A stretch of DNA of 64,000 bases from an uncultured Bacilli bacterium (GTDB lineage Bacteria > Bacillota_I > Bacilli_A > RF39 > UBA660). Under the pieces are notes generated by a model. That model was not told the DNA's origin and searched no databases. It saw only the letters and a program-made list of their open reading frames with translations. The DNA is taken from assembly GCA_934129885.1 (NCBI GenBank), contig CAKOWU010000003.1, positions 1 through 64,000 of the forward strand. The letters run 5' to 3'. The translations under genes were made by a program, and so were the position numbers. The number at the start of each line of letters is the position of its first letter. The first letter of the stretch is position 1. Positions 8,741 through 16,862 of the stretch are shown piece by piece.

Positions 8741-9187
8741 ATGAGTAACGAATTTGAAATATTTAATGAAACTGATGAAGATATTGATTTAGACTTTGAA
8801 AGAGATTTACTTAACTATGCACTTAAATATAAAACGTTAGATAACGTAATGTTTAATGTTATTTTTGTAGATAATGAAAAAATACATGAAATTAATAAAG
8901 AATATAGACACATAGATAGACCAACTGATGTTATTAGTTTTGCATTAGAAGATAATGAAGAAATATCATTTGAATTTGGGAGATTACTAGGTGATATATA
9001 TATATCTACAGATAAAATAAAAAGCCAGGCAAAAGAATATGGACATAGTGAAAAAAGAGAAATGGCTTTTCTAACCATACATGGTCTATTACATTTACTT
9101 GGATATGACCATATGAATAAAGAAGATGAAAAAGTTATGTTTGGTGAGCAGGAGGCAATATTAGATGGATTCGGTATCAAGAGATAA
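8741..9187 (+). CDS. ybeY: endoribonuclease YbeY (16S rRNA maturation)
   Basis: 148 residues, normal for YbeY, a zinc metalloprotein needed for 16S rRNA 3'-end maturation and ribosome quality control. The metal site H-G-x-L-H-L-x-G-Y-D-H is intact (HGLLHLLGYDH), and the RPTDVISFAL motif is present. The start has TAAAGGAG upstream. It overlaps dgkA by 23 bases and heads the conserved Bacillota cluster ybeY-dgkA-era. Confidence 0.95.
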   Translation: MSNEFEIFNETDEDIDLDFERDLLNYALKYKTLDNVMFNVIFVDNEKIHEINKEYRHIDRPTDVISFALEDNEEISFEFGRLLGDIYISTDKIKSQAKEYGHSEKREMAFLTIHGLLHLLGYDHMNKEDEKVMFGEQEAILDGFGIKR

Positions 9188-9563
9188 ATTAAAACAAAAA
9201 GGTATTAAAAGGCTAATAAATAGTTTTGGGTATGCCCTAGATGGCATAAAATATGCTTTTAAATATGAACAAAATATTATAGTGCATTTTATAGTTACTA
9301 TAATCGTTGTCATCGCAGGTATATTTCTGCATATTTCTTCTTTTGAATGGTTAATTGTAATAATGGCCATTGGTCTAGTAGTCGCAACAGAACTAATTAA
9401 TACAAGTATCGAAGCCCTTGTTGATCTAGCCTGCCCAGAGATAAATAGCCTTGCTAAAATAGCCAAGGATACTGCCGCAGGTGCTGTATTTGTATTTGCG
9501 CTCACTGCCGTTATCGTGGGACTTATAATTTTTGTTCCAAAGATTATTGGTATACTAATATGA
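9165..9563 (+). CDS. dgkA: undecaprenol/diacylglycerol kinase, DgkA family
   Basis: 132 residues with three membrane helices, typical of the DgkA family. In Gram-positives this enzyme phosphorylates undecaprenol to the lipid carrier used for peptidoglycan and wall polymers. The signature E.LINTSIEALVDL is present (ATELINTSIEALVDL). The start ATG lies inside the end of ybeY, with GGAGG nine bases before it. Its stop overlaps the start of the following small ORF (ATGA). Confidence 0.92.
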   Translation: MDSVSRDKLKQKGIKRLINSFGYALDGIKYAFKYEQNIIVHFIVTIIVVIAGIFLHISSFEWLIVIMAIGLVVATELINTSIEALVDLACPEINSLAKIAKDTAAGAVFVFALTAVIVGLIIFVPKIIGILI

Positions 9564-9700
9564 GATTTATTAGAGTTAATTTAAAGCATTTCTCTTACTT
9601 TGAAGAATATGAAATATGCGAAATGCCATTTGAAGAAGTAAAATATCAAACAAATAAACAAATTGATAAGTTAGAAAAATTAATGGAGGATTACAAATGA
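9560..9700 (+). CDS. 46-residue small protein between dgkA and era, unknown function
   Basis: The ORF starts at ATG 9560, overlapping the dgkA stop by an ATGA, and ends at TGA 9698-9700, overlapping the era start by another ATGA. It reads MRFIRVNLKHFSYFEEYEIC, then a charged helix-like tail ending KLEKLMEDYK. The era ribosome site (GGAGG, 9686-9690) lies inside it. Perfect coupling at both ends makes it a probable real gene despite its size. In Bacillus, cdd occupies this position; this protein bears no resemblance to a deaminase. I do not recognise the family. Confidence 0.65.
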   Translation: MRFIRVNLKHFSYFEEYEICEMPFEEVKYQTNKQIDKLEKLMEDYK

Positions 9701-10584
9701 AAAGTGGATTTATAAGTCTAGTAGGTAGACCTAATGTTGGTAAAAGTACACTGCTTAATGATATATTAAAAAAGAAAGTTTCTATTGTCTCTTCAAAACC
9801 TCAAACCACAAGAAATATGGTACAAGGTATTTACAATGATGGCGATACGCAAATAGTGTTTGTTGATACCCCTGGTATCCATAAGCCTAACCATAAACTA
9901 GGTAAAGTACTTAATAAAGGTGCTTATCAGTCATTTGACGATGTTGATGTAGTGGCGTTTTTAGTCGACGGTAAAATGGGTCTTGGTAAAGGAGATAAAT
10001 ATATTATAGAAAGATTAAAAACATTAGATAAGCCTGTTATACTAGTTATTAATAAGATAGACGGATTATCTAATGATAAAATTATATCTTTAATTAGTGA
10101 ATATAAAGACTTACACAAGTGGTCAGAGATTGTTCCTGTATCAGCTATGAAAGATAAAAATGTAGATGAACTTATAAAAGTATTTAAAAAGTATTTACCT
10201 GATGAAGTAAAATACTATGATGATAACGTAGTAACTAATAGAAGTGATGAATTCATGATATCTGAACTTGTTAGAGAAAAGGTATTTTTATTAACTGAAG
10301 AAGAAATACCTCATTCTGTAACATGCATAACAGAAAGAATTATCAAAGATAAAGATAAGTATATTATAAATGCTGCTGTCATTGTGGATAGAGATTCTTT
10401 AAAAAAGATTATTATTGGTAAAAATGGCAGCATGATTAAAAAAATAGGTATGATGGCAAGAGAAGATATAGAAAATTATTTAGGCTCTAGAGTATATTTA
10501 GAATTATATGTAAAGACAATCCCTAAATGGAGAGATAGAGAAAAATACTTAACAGAATTTGGTTTTAATGAATTTAATGAATAA
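9697..10584 (+). CDS. era: GTPase Era (ribosome assembly)
   Basis: 295 residues, standard for Era, a GTPase that binds the 16S rRNA 3' end and helps 30S maturation. G motifs in order: GRPNVGKST (G1), switch-region TTR, DTPG (G3), NKID (G4), SAM (G5). A C-terminal KH domain follows with GKNGSMIKKIG. The ATG is coupled to the upstream small ORF. The adjacent YbeY acts in the same 16S maturation pathway. Confidence 0.97.
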   Translation: MKSGFISLVGRPNVGKSTLLNDILKKKVSIVSSKPQTTRNMVQGIYNDGDTQIVFVDTPGIHKPNHKLGKVLNKGAYQSFDDVDVVAFLVDGKMGLGKGDKYIIERLKTLDKPVILVINKIDGLSNDKIISLISEYKDLHKWSEIVPVSAMKDKNVDELIKVFKKYLPDEVKYYDDNVVTNRSDEFMISELVREKVFLLTEEEIPHSVTCITERIIKDKDKYIINAAVIVDRDSLKKIIIGKNGSMIKKIGMMAREDIENYLGSRVYLELYVKTIPKWRDREKYLTEFGFNEFNE

Positions 10585-10740
10585 TTAGTTTAAAAAGAAG
10601 AATACGAAGTAAATAAGCTAAAGGTAAAATACAAGTTTTGAATTTTGATTATGAAAAATAGTAAAAAGTATATCTTTTTGCTTTTTTTTGCTTTAAAGAT
10701 TGTGTATAAACATTAGTGTATTATTCACTTATAATAATGT

Positions 10741-10850
10741 CTGCCACCAGTAACACTAAGTGAGGGTGTGGGAAACATAAGAGATTCAGCATTTATGTAA
10801 ACTCCCACTAAGGTAGTAAATTGGATTCGTAATTCCATATGTTTTCTTAT
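10741..10850 (+). other. possible structured RNA in the era-downstream intergenic region (10585-10909)
   Basis: This 325 bp gap holds no ORF. A TATAAT at 10730-10735 is followed by a foldable stretch: CTGCC (10741-10745) can close with GGTAG (10812-10816). Inside, GTGGGA (10768-10773) pairs with TCCCAC (10803-10808) and ACATAA (10775-10780) with TTATGT (10793-10798), and a small ACACT...GGTGT hairpin lies 5' of them. Its base composition is richer in G/C than the flanks. I do not recognise a known riboswitch or RNA class. Confidence 0.4.
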
Positions 10851-10909
10851 ATTGCATATTATCCATAAAAAAAGTATAATTGTAATTAGAGGTAGGTATA
10901 GGTGATTTA

Positions 10910-11605
10910 ATGCAAGAATATATATATGATATAACTGATAATGTTGTAGAAGTAGATAGTGATTATATAGAAAATATAGAAGAGAAAATAAAAAATAAAG
11001 AAGAATTACAAGAAACAGAAATAAATTATTATTTATCTTCTTTATTATATAAACTAAAATTACACCTTAATAAAATAACAAAAGATGATAGTTATAAAGG
11101 GTTATGTAGTTATGCTCAGTGTGCTCTTCATTACACTTTAGAAAAACTAGGAGTTAAACACTATATGCATAGAACTCTTAAAACAATTGATGAGGGTTGT
11201 ACAGATCATTATTTTTTAATCGCAGAATTTGATGTAATGAGTCAGGTGAAATCATATATATTAGATCCTACATATAAACAGTTTTTTGTGAGTGAAACAT
11301 GTTATAAAAATAATGATATAGTAAGGGTTCCTGGCAAATATTATTTAGCCCATCCTGAATACAAAGAATATGTTTTAGAACTTTTACAAAATGGATATAT
11401 TTTAATCACTGATGATGTTATAAAAATGTATGGCGATAGTTTTTATTATAGCAAGATAATGCCTGACGGTTTTGATTCTGAACTGCCTTTATATGTATAT
11501 AAAAAATTGTTAAGAAAAGAAGACGGAGTAATTGCTAAAGAAGAGGATTACCTGTACTCTTTGGGACTACTTCCAATAATTAACGCAAATGAAAAGAGGT
11601 TATAA
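10910..11605 (+). CDS. putative cysteine hydrolase with Cys-His-Asp arrangement, family not recognised
   Basis: 231 residues, no signal peptide or membrane segment. The order and spacing of GLCSYAQCAL (Cys66), TDHYFLIAEF (His100) and ILDPTYKQFF (Asp119) resemble the catalytic triad of transglutaminase-like or papain-like folds, where Cys starts a helix and His and Asp lie on adjacent strands. This is inferred from pattern only. The start has AGAGGTAG/AGGTGAT upstream. It ends five bases before mutL, whose ribosome site lies in its last codons, so the two are probably co-transcribed. Substrate unknown. Confidence 0.6.
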   Translation: MQEYIYDITDNVVEVDSDYIENIEEKIKNKEELQETEINYYLSSLLYKLKLHLNKITKDDSYKGLCSYAQCALHYTLEKLGVKHYMHRTLKTIDEGCTDHYFLIAEFDVMSQVKSYILDPTYKQFFVSETCYKNNDIVRVPGKYYLAHPEYKEYVLELLQNGYILITDDVIKMYGDSFYYSKIMPDGFDSELPLYVYKKLLRKEDGVIAKEEDYLYSLGLLPIINANEKRL

Positions 11606-11610
11606 TTGTT

Positions 11611-13434
11611 ATGGCAATAATTAAAATAATGGACGAGGTTTTGGCTAATAAAATTGCGGCTGGAGAAGTTGTTGAAAAATGTGCTTCGGTAGTTAAGGAG
11701 TTAGTTGAAAACAGTATAGATGCTGGTTCTACAGAAATTAAAGTTGAACTTATGGATGCTGGTGTAAAAGAAATTAAAGTTATAGATAATGGTAAAGGCA
11801 TGGATGCTGATGACGCGACTTTAGCATTCTCAAGACACGCTACTAGTAAAATAGATGATGAAGAAGATTTATTTAGACTTACCACTTTAGGCTTTAGAGG
11901 GGAGGCGCTCGCTTCGATTGCTGCTGTTAGCAAAGTTGATTTAAAAACCTCTACTGGTACTTTAGGTACTCATGTTGTTGTAAGTGGTGGTAAGTTTCTT
12001 TTAGTAGAAAAAGGGGATGCTAGAAGAGGAACTATTTTTACTGTTAGTGAACTATTTTATAATACTCCTGCTAGATTAAAACATTTAAATAGTTTATATA
12101 CAGAACTTGCTAACATAACAGACTATATGAATAAATTATCTTTATCAAGACCAGATATTAGATTCTCACTTTCCAATAATGGTAACTTAATTTTACAAAC
12201 TGATGGTAGAGGTAATACCCTTAAAACTATTCAAAGTATATATGGTAATGATGTAACAAGAAAGATGCTTAAAGTAGAAGGAGAAAACTCTGATTATGCT
12301 ATTTGGGGTTATATTTCTTCGCCAGAAGTACATAGAAGTACACGTAATAATATGATTACCATAGTAAATGGTAGGGTCGTTAGAAATAATGCTATTAATA
12401 GAACTATTAATGATAGTTACCATTCTTATAAGCCAGATAATAGATATCCTATAACTGTATTACATATTGAAGTTGATCCTAGCGTCATTGATGTAAATAT
12501 TCACCCTACAAAAATGGATATTAAATTTAGTAAAATGGATACATTGCTTTCATTATTACAAAAAATTATTAAAGATAATATAACAGATAGAAACTTTATT
12601 CCAAAAGTAGAAGTACCAAATAAAACTAATGCCTTAAAACCTAAATATGAAGAGATGACTTTGAATCTAGAAAGGGTAGTTGACCCCTCTTCTGATATTG
12701 ACTTAAGAGAAATAAAATTGCCTGATGAAGAGATTTATGTAAATGATGATTTAAATAAAACAATTAGTTATGATGAAAGCACTTCTTTAGATACTGTATG
12801 TGCAGAAGAGGAAACATATAGTCAGTATGATGAGACAGAAATGCCAGAGATGTATCCAGTTGGATTAGTACATGGGACTTATATTATTTGTCAAAATGAA
12901 AAAGGAATGTATATTATTGATCAACATGCTGCCAAAGAAAGGTGCAATTATGAAAAGTTTAAAGTAGAAATGGGCAAGCCTAATATCGCAAGTACTCCAC
13001 TTTTATTTCCTGTTATTATTGAATTATCTAATGCTGAATTTATGATTTTAAAAGAAAATATGAATATTCTTTGTGATTTAAAATTTAAAATAGAGGAATT
13101 TGGTATTAATTCTGTTATTGTAAAAGAACATCCTACTTGGATTAATGGGGATGTTGAAGAAACAATTAGAAAAATAATTGAAATTGTAATTAATACTAAA
13201 AAAGATTTTTCTATTGAAAAGTTTAATGAAAAAGTCGCCACAATGATGAGCTGTAAACAAGCGATAAAGGCTAATATGAATATTACTATGGAAGATATGG
13301 AAAGGCTTATTAGTGATCTTAGAAAGTGTAAAAACCCTTATAACTGTCCACATGGTAGACCAACTACAATTTATTATTCTAAATATGATATGGAAAAATT
13401 ATTTAAAAGATCTGGTTTTGATACGATAAAGTAG
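11611..13434 (+). CDS. mutL: DNA mismatch repair protein MutL
   Basis: 607 residues. The N-terminal GHKL ATPase shows ELVENSIDAG, DNGKGM and GFRGEALASI; the central part has the NPA/NTPAR-like FYNTPARLKH. The C-terminal endonuclease domain carries DQHAAKERCNYE (from about residue 437), matching D-Q-H-A-x2-E-x4-E, together with SCKQAIKA and CPHGRP. It should therefore be a nicking-type MutL, as in bacteria without MutH. mutS is not in the window. It sits five bases behind the Cys-His-Asp protein gene. Confidence 0.96.
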   Translation: MAIIKIMDEVLANKIAAGEVVEKCASVVKELVENSIDAGSTEIKVELMDAGVKEIKVIDNGKGMDADDATLAFSRHATSKIDDEEDLFRLTTLGFRGEALASIAAVSKVDLKTSTGTLGTHVVVSGGKFLLVEKGDARRGTIFTVSELFYNTPARLKHLNSLYTELANITDYMNKLSLSRPDIRFSLSNNGNLILQTDGRGNTLKTIQSIYGNDVTRKMLKVEGENSDYAIWGYISSPEVHRSTRNNMITIVNGRVVRNNAINRTINDSYHSYKPDNRYPITVLHIEVDPSVIDVNIHPTKMDIKFSKMDTLLSLLQKIIKDNITDRNFIPKVEVPNKTNALKPKYEEMTLNLERVVDPSSDIDLREIKLPDEEIYVNDDLNKTISYDESTSLDTVCAEEETYSQYDETEMPEMYPVGLVHGTYIICQNEKGMYIIDQHAAKERCNYEKFKVEMGKPNIASTPLLFPVIIELSNAEFMILKENMNILCDLKFKIEEFGINSVIVKEHPTWINGDVEETIRKIIEIVINTKKDFSIEKFNEKVATMMSCKQAIKANMNITMEDMERLISDLRKCKNPYNCPHGRPTTIYYSKYDMEKLFKRSGFDTIK

Positions 13435-13506
13435 TTATTTTGATGCTGATTGTTTTGTGTTTTTAGTTTTTTTTGATATAATATTTTTCAGACAAAGGTG
13501 ATTAAT

Positions 13507-13965
13507 TTGAAACGTATTTTATTTATTGGTTTTGTAGTTATGCTTTTAGATCAAATTATTAAGATAATTGTTACTTCTTTACTTGATTTTGGTCAGAGTA
13601 TTACAGTTATCCATAATTTTTTTAGTATTTCATTATTAATTAATACTGGTGGTGCTTTTAGTATCTTTCAACAACACACTCTAATACTTATTGTTGTGTC
13701 CCTTATTATTATATATATTCTTTATAGATGTTTTGTAAAGGCTAAAGATATAAATAAAAGAGATACAGTAATTTATGGTATATTGTTGGGGGGAATATGT
13801 GGTAACTTATTTGATAGAATTTTTAGAGGATACGTTATAGATTATTTAGATTTTAACATATTTAGTTATAATTATCCGGTATTTAATTTTGCGGATATAT
13901 GTATTGTGTTATCAGTTTTCTTAATTGTTATCTTGATGTATAAGGGGGATAAAAATGATATATAA
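13507..13965 (+). CDS. lspA: lipoprotein signal peptidase (signal peptidase II)
   Basis: About 152 residues with four membrane helices, the norm for LspA, which cleaves prolipoproteins after lipid attachment. Active-site regions are visible: GNLFDRIFRGYVIDYLDF and FNFADICIVL, supplying the two catalytic Asp residues. I chose TTG at 13507, placed after AAAGGTGAT; a GTG at 13498 lies inside that site. A TATAAT at about 13478 probably starts an lspA-rluD-rhomboid transcript. It overlaps the next gene by 11 bases. A likely client lipoprotein is encoded at 28007. Confidence 0.94.
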   Translation: MKRILFIGFVVMLLDQIIKIIVTSLLDFGQSITVIHNFFSISLLINTGGAFSIFQQHTLILIVVSLIIIYILYRCFVKAKDINKRDTVIYGILLGGICGNLFDRIFRGYVIDYLDFNIFSYNYPVFNFADICIVLSVFLIVILMYKGDKNDI

Positions 13966-14833
13966 TGTTACAAATGCTGGTGCAAGACTTGATAACTTTG
14001 TAAGTGAAGTTACAGGTATTAGTAGAAGTCAGTGCGATAAAATGATTAAAAATGGAAACATACTAGTTAATGGTAAAAAGTTAAAGTGTGGTTATACTGT
14101 CAAAGAGGGAGATGAAATCTCTGTTGATTATGTAGAAGAGCCTACTTCCGCAGAACCAGAAAATATGGATCTTGATATTGTTTATGAAGATGATGATGTT
14201 ATCGTGGTAAATAAGGCTAACGGTGTAGTTGTACATCCAGCCCCTGGAAATTATCATGGTACACTTGTAAATGGACTTTTATACCATAGTGCTTTAAGCA
14301 ACGTAAATGGAAGTTTTAGACCTGGTATTGTTCATAGAATAGATGCCTATACTACGGGACTACTTATGGTCGCTAAAAATAATAAAGCTCACGAAATACT
14401 TGCTAAAGAACTTGAAGAAAAAAAGACATATCGTAAGTATCAAGCTTTAGTGTGGGGTGTTATTCCAAATGATACAGGAACTATTGATGCCCCTATCGGA
14501 AGGTGCAAAACAGATCGCAAAAGGATGGCCGTAGTAAAAGATGGTAAAGAAGCGATTACCCATTTTAAGGTTTTAAAAAGATTTAAAGAAGCAACTTTAG
14601 TCGAGCTTAAGCTAGAAACAGGAAGAACTCATCAAATAAGAGTACATATGGAATACATTGGTCACCCTGTGGTAAACGATCCGGTATATGGTAGAAGAAA
14701 ACTTATTGATAATACAGGCCAGTGCTTGCACGCGAAAGAACTAGGATTTGTTCACCCAGTAACTTTAAAATATATGCAGTTTGATAGTGAACTTCCTAGT
14801 GAATTTATTAATATAATGAATGGGTTTGAGTAG
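13955..14833 (+). CDS. rluD: RluA/RluD-family 23S rRNA pseudouridine synthase
   Basis: 292 residues: an N-terminal S4 domain (ARLDNFVSEVTGISRSQ) followed by the RluA catalytic core. The catalytic Asp is in VHRIDAYTTGL (the usual HRLD box), and GRTHQIRVHM is the family signature. It converts uridines in large-subunit rRNA to pseudouridine; the exact site and RluD assignment are inferred from family and lsp neighbourhood (ylyB in Bacillus). The start follows GGGGGATAAAA and lies within the end of lspA. Confidence 0.88.
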   Translation: MIYNVTNAGARLDNFVSEVTGISRSQCDKMIKNGNILVNGKKLKCGYTVKEGDEISVDYVEEPTSAEPENMDLDIVYEDDDVIVVNKANGVVVHPAPGNYHGTLVNGLLYHSALSNVNGSFRPGIVHRIDAYTTGLLMVAKNNKAHEILAKELEEKKTYRKYQALVWGVIPNDTGTIDAPIGRCKTDRKRMAVVKDGKEAITHFKVLKRFKEATLVELKLETGRTHQIRVHMEYIGHPVVNDPVYGRRKLIDNTGQCLHAKELGFVHPVTLKYMQFDSELPSEFINIMNGFE

Positions 14834-14841
14834 GAGGAATT

Positions 14842-15978
14842 ATGGTAGAATTAAATGGTATAAATGATGAATTAGTTATGAAATTACTCCATTATTTTAT
14901 TACAAATAGAAAATATAGTCCGGTTATAATTAAGGGAATCGATGGCGAAATATGGCTTGAAAATATGTCTGAAGATTACAAAATTGTAAGAATTGTTTCT
15001 AGTTATATTCATAATGATGAGCAGTTTAAAGTAAATGAAAGAAGAACTAATCAGCTTGCGAAAGCCTTAGGTAAAAAAACTTTATCTTTAAAAATGAATG
15101 TTTTAAGTATTTTTGTTAACCTAGGAGATAATGTGCATTTAGATAATTTTAATAATTCAAAAACTAATCATCCAGTTAATGTACATAAAACCGAAGATTT
15201 AAATAATTACAATTTTGTAATTGATGCTTTTCCAGATATTACCAAAAAAACTAATTTTAAAGAAAAAGGTTTTGATTTATTCATGAAAATAACAAGTGAT
15301 ATTTCTAGAAAGAGTGAGGGAGAGGCTATGAAGAATGAAGAAGTATTTACAATGAAAAAACCATATGTTACAATTGGTCTTATTGTTATCAATGTTCTTA
15401 TATTTTTACTTTTTGGAGGCAGAGTACCAGAAATTTTTGCGGTAAGCAGGGACGGAGTAGTTTCTGGAGAGTTTTATAGACTATTTACTGGTATGTTTTT
15501 CCATGCGAATATAGTTCATTTAATTGTTAACTGTTATGCCTTATATATAATTGGAGCACAACTGGAAAGTTTCCTTGGCAGATGGCGTTATATTTTAGTT
15601 TATATTTTAGGCGGTATAGGCGGAAGTGTTCTTTCTATATTTATGAATAGTGGTTATTCTGTTGGAGCCTCTGGTGCAATATTTGGTTTAATGGGTGCAA
15701 TGCTATATTTTGGATATCATTATAGAATATATTTAGATAATGTATTAAAATCACAAATTATTCCTTTAATTCTCTTAAATCTAGTAATTGATTTTGCCCT
15801 TGCTTCTCAGATAGATGTATGGGGTCATATTGGTGGCCTTGTAGGAGGTGCTTTAGCACTTATGGCAGTAGGTGTTAAGTATAAATCTACTAAATTTGAA
15901 ATGATTAATGGATTAATTATTTATATTATATATATTGGATTTTTCTTATATATGGTCTTGAGTGGAAAAGTTAGTTGA
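14842..15978 (+). CDS. rhomboid intramembrane serine protease (GluP/YqgP-like)
   Basis: 378 residues. A ~170-residue cytosolic N-terminal domain precedes six or seven membrane helices. The catalytic Ser is in SVGASGAIFG and the catalytic His in VWGHIGGLVGG, with the HxxxN element HANIVHLIVNC on helix 2. The N-terminal extension makes it resemble Bacillus YqgP/GluP, which takes part in membrane protein quality control. GGAGG precedes the ATG, nine bases after the pseudouridine synthase, so it is the third gene of the lspA operon. Confidence 0.9.
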   Translation: MVELNGINDELVMKLLHYFITNRKYSPVIIKGIDGEIWLENMSEDYKIVRIVSSYIHNDEQFKVNERRTNQLAKALGKKTLSLKMNVLSIFVNLGDNVHLDNFNNSKTNHPVNVHKTEDLNNYNFVIDAFPDITKKTNFKEKGFDLFMKITSDISRKSEGEAMKNEEVFTMKKPYVTIGLIVINVLIFLLFGGRVPEIFAVSRDGVVSGEFYRLFTGMFFHANIVHLIVNCYALYIIGAQLESFLGRWRYILVYILGGIGGSVLSIFMNSGYSVGASGAIFGLMGAMLYFGYHYRIYLDNVLKSQIIPLILLNLVIDFALASQIDVWGHIGGLVGGALALMAVGVKYKSTKFEMINGLIIYIIYIGFFLYMVLSGKVS

Positions 15979-15997
15979 TAGTAAAAATAAAAAAAGG

Positions 15998-16084
15998 AAA
16001 TACTTGATACCTTGTTTTCAAGTATTTATCCAACTTAAGTTTTTTGACGCACTTAATCCTATGCTAGGTTTAAGTGCATTTTTT
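15998..16084 (+). terminator. double hairpin ending the lspA operon
   Basis: First hairpin: AAATACTTGA (15998-16007) with TCAAGTATTT (16018-16027). Second: a 13 bp stem with one mismatch, GCACTTAATCCTA (16049-16061) with TAGGTTTAAGTGC (16065-16077), followed by T6. The second is a strong intrinsic terminator; the first may be an RNA 3'-end stabiliser or a second terminator. Confidence 0.85.
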
Positions 16085-16218
16085 AAACATATTATTTAAC
16101 TAAAATAAAAAATAGGTTAATTATAATATGAATATAAATATAAGAGCTGTACTTTAAATTCTACTTGAACTTGATATGTGAATATGTTATACTTTTAAGT
16201 AGAATAGTGAGGGAGTTT

Positions 16219-16728
16219 ATGAGCAGAAGATTTTTGAAAAAAAATAAATTAATCATATCTTTAGTTATCGTAATGACTTTAATGGTTTCCTTTGTAATAT
16301 CTACTGCCGCCCAAATGGTATCTTCTGATATAAAAGGGTATAACGGAGGTGGTAAGTGGGATATTAAATTTACGGATATGAAACTTGCTAGTATTGATGG
16401 TATGGCTAAAGAAGAAAAAGCACCAACATATTTTTCAACGTACGCAAGTTTTAATGTTGATTTAAAAGCACCAAAAGACAAAGTAAATTATGATATTACT
16501 GTGTCTAATTTAGGAAATATAGACGCTAAAGTAGATGGTATTTATATACTTCCTGAAAATACTAGTGATAATCCTATTAAGTATGAAATTAGTGGTTTAA
16601 GTGTAGGAGATGTTTTAAAAGCTGATGAATCAGTAAAAGTTACAGTAAGTATTTATTATGACGAAAATGTGTCTGCGAAAGCATCTAATAGAGATGCCAA
16701 TATACTTATAAATTATGTTCAGAGTTAG
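16219..16728 (+). CDS. exported TasA/camelysin-like beta-sandwich protein
   Basis: 169 residues. A basic N-terminus (MSRRFLKKNK) is followed by a hydrophobic segment at residues ~11-30, an export signal. The rest is beta-rich with D-x-K-F-T-D-M, SFNVDLKAPKDKVNYDITVSN and GNIDAKV, the pattern of TasA/CalY-type secreted proteins, in which PGD.v.Y...V.N.G..dA is typical. The start at 16219 follows GAGGGAG; earlier in-frame codons lack a ribosome site. A promoter TTGAAC-17-TATACT (about 16166-16194) precedes it. A relative of its first 60 residues survives in the pseudogene at 20048. Fibre or matrix function is inferred only. Confidence 0.6.
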   Translation: MSRRFLKKNKLIISLVIVMTLMVSFVISTAAQMVSSDIKGYNGGGKWDIKFTDMKLASIDGMAKEEKAPTYFSTYASFNVDLKAPKDKVNYDITVSNLGNIDAKVDGIYILPENTSDNPIKYEISGLSVGDVLKADESVKVTVSIYYDENVSAKASNRDANILINYVQS

Positions 16729-16742
16729 TAAATCCTAAAATG

Positions 16743-16764
16743 AGAAACCATAGGTTTCTTTTTC
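16743..16764 (+). terminator. terminator after the TasA-like gene
   Basis: AGAAACC and GGTTTCT pair across ATA and are followed by TTTTTC. Confidence 0.75.
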
Positions 16765-16862
16765 TATGCAACAAACATTTATTTTTGAACATTCTTACAA
16801 AATTTATGTTATAATGTTTTGTGAGAGACGTTTTTTTGCAAAAATAATACGGAGGTGTTTGT

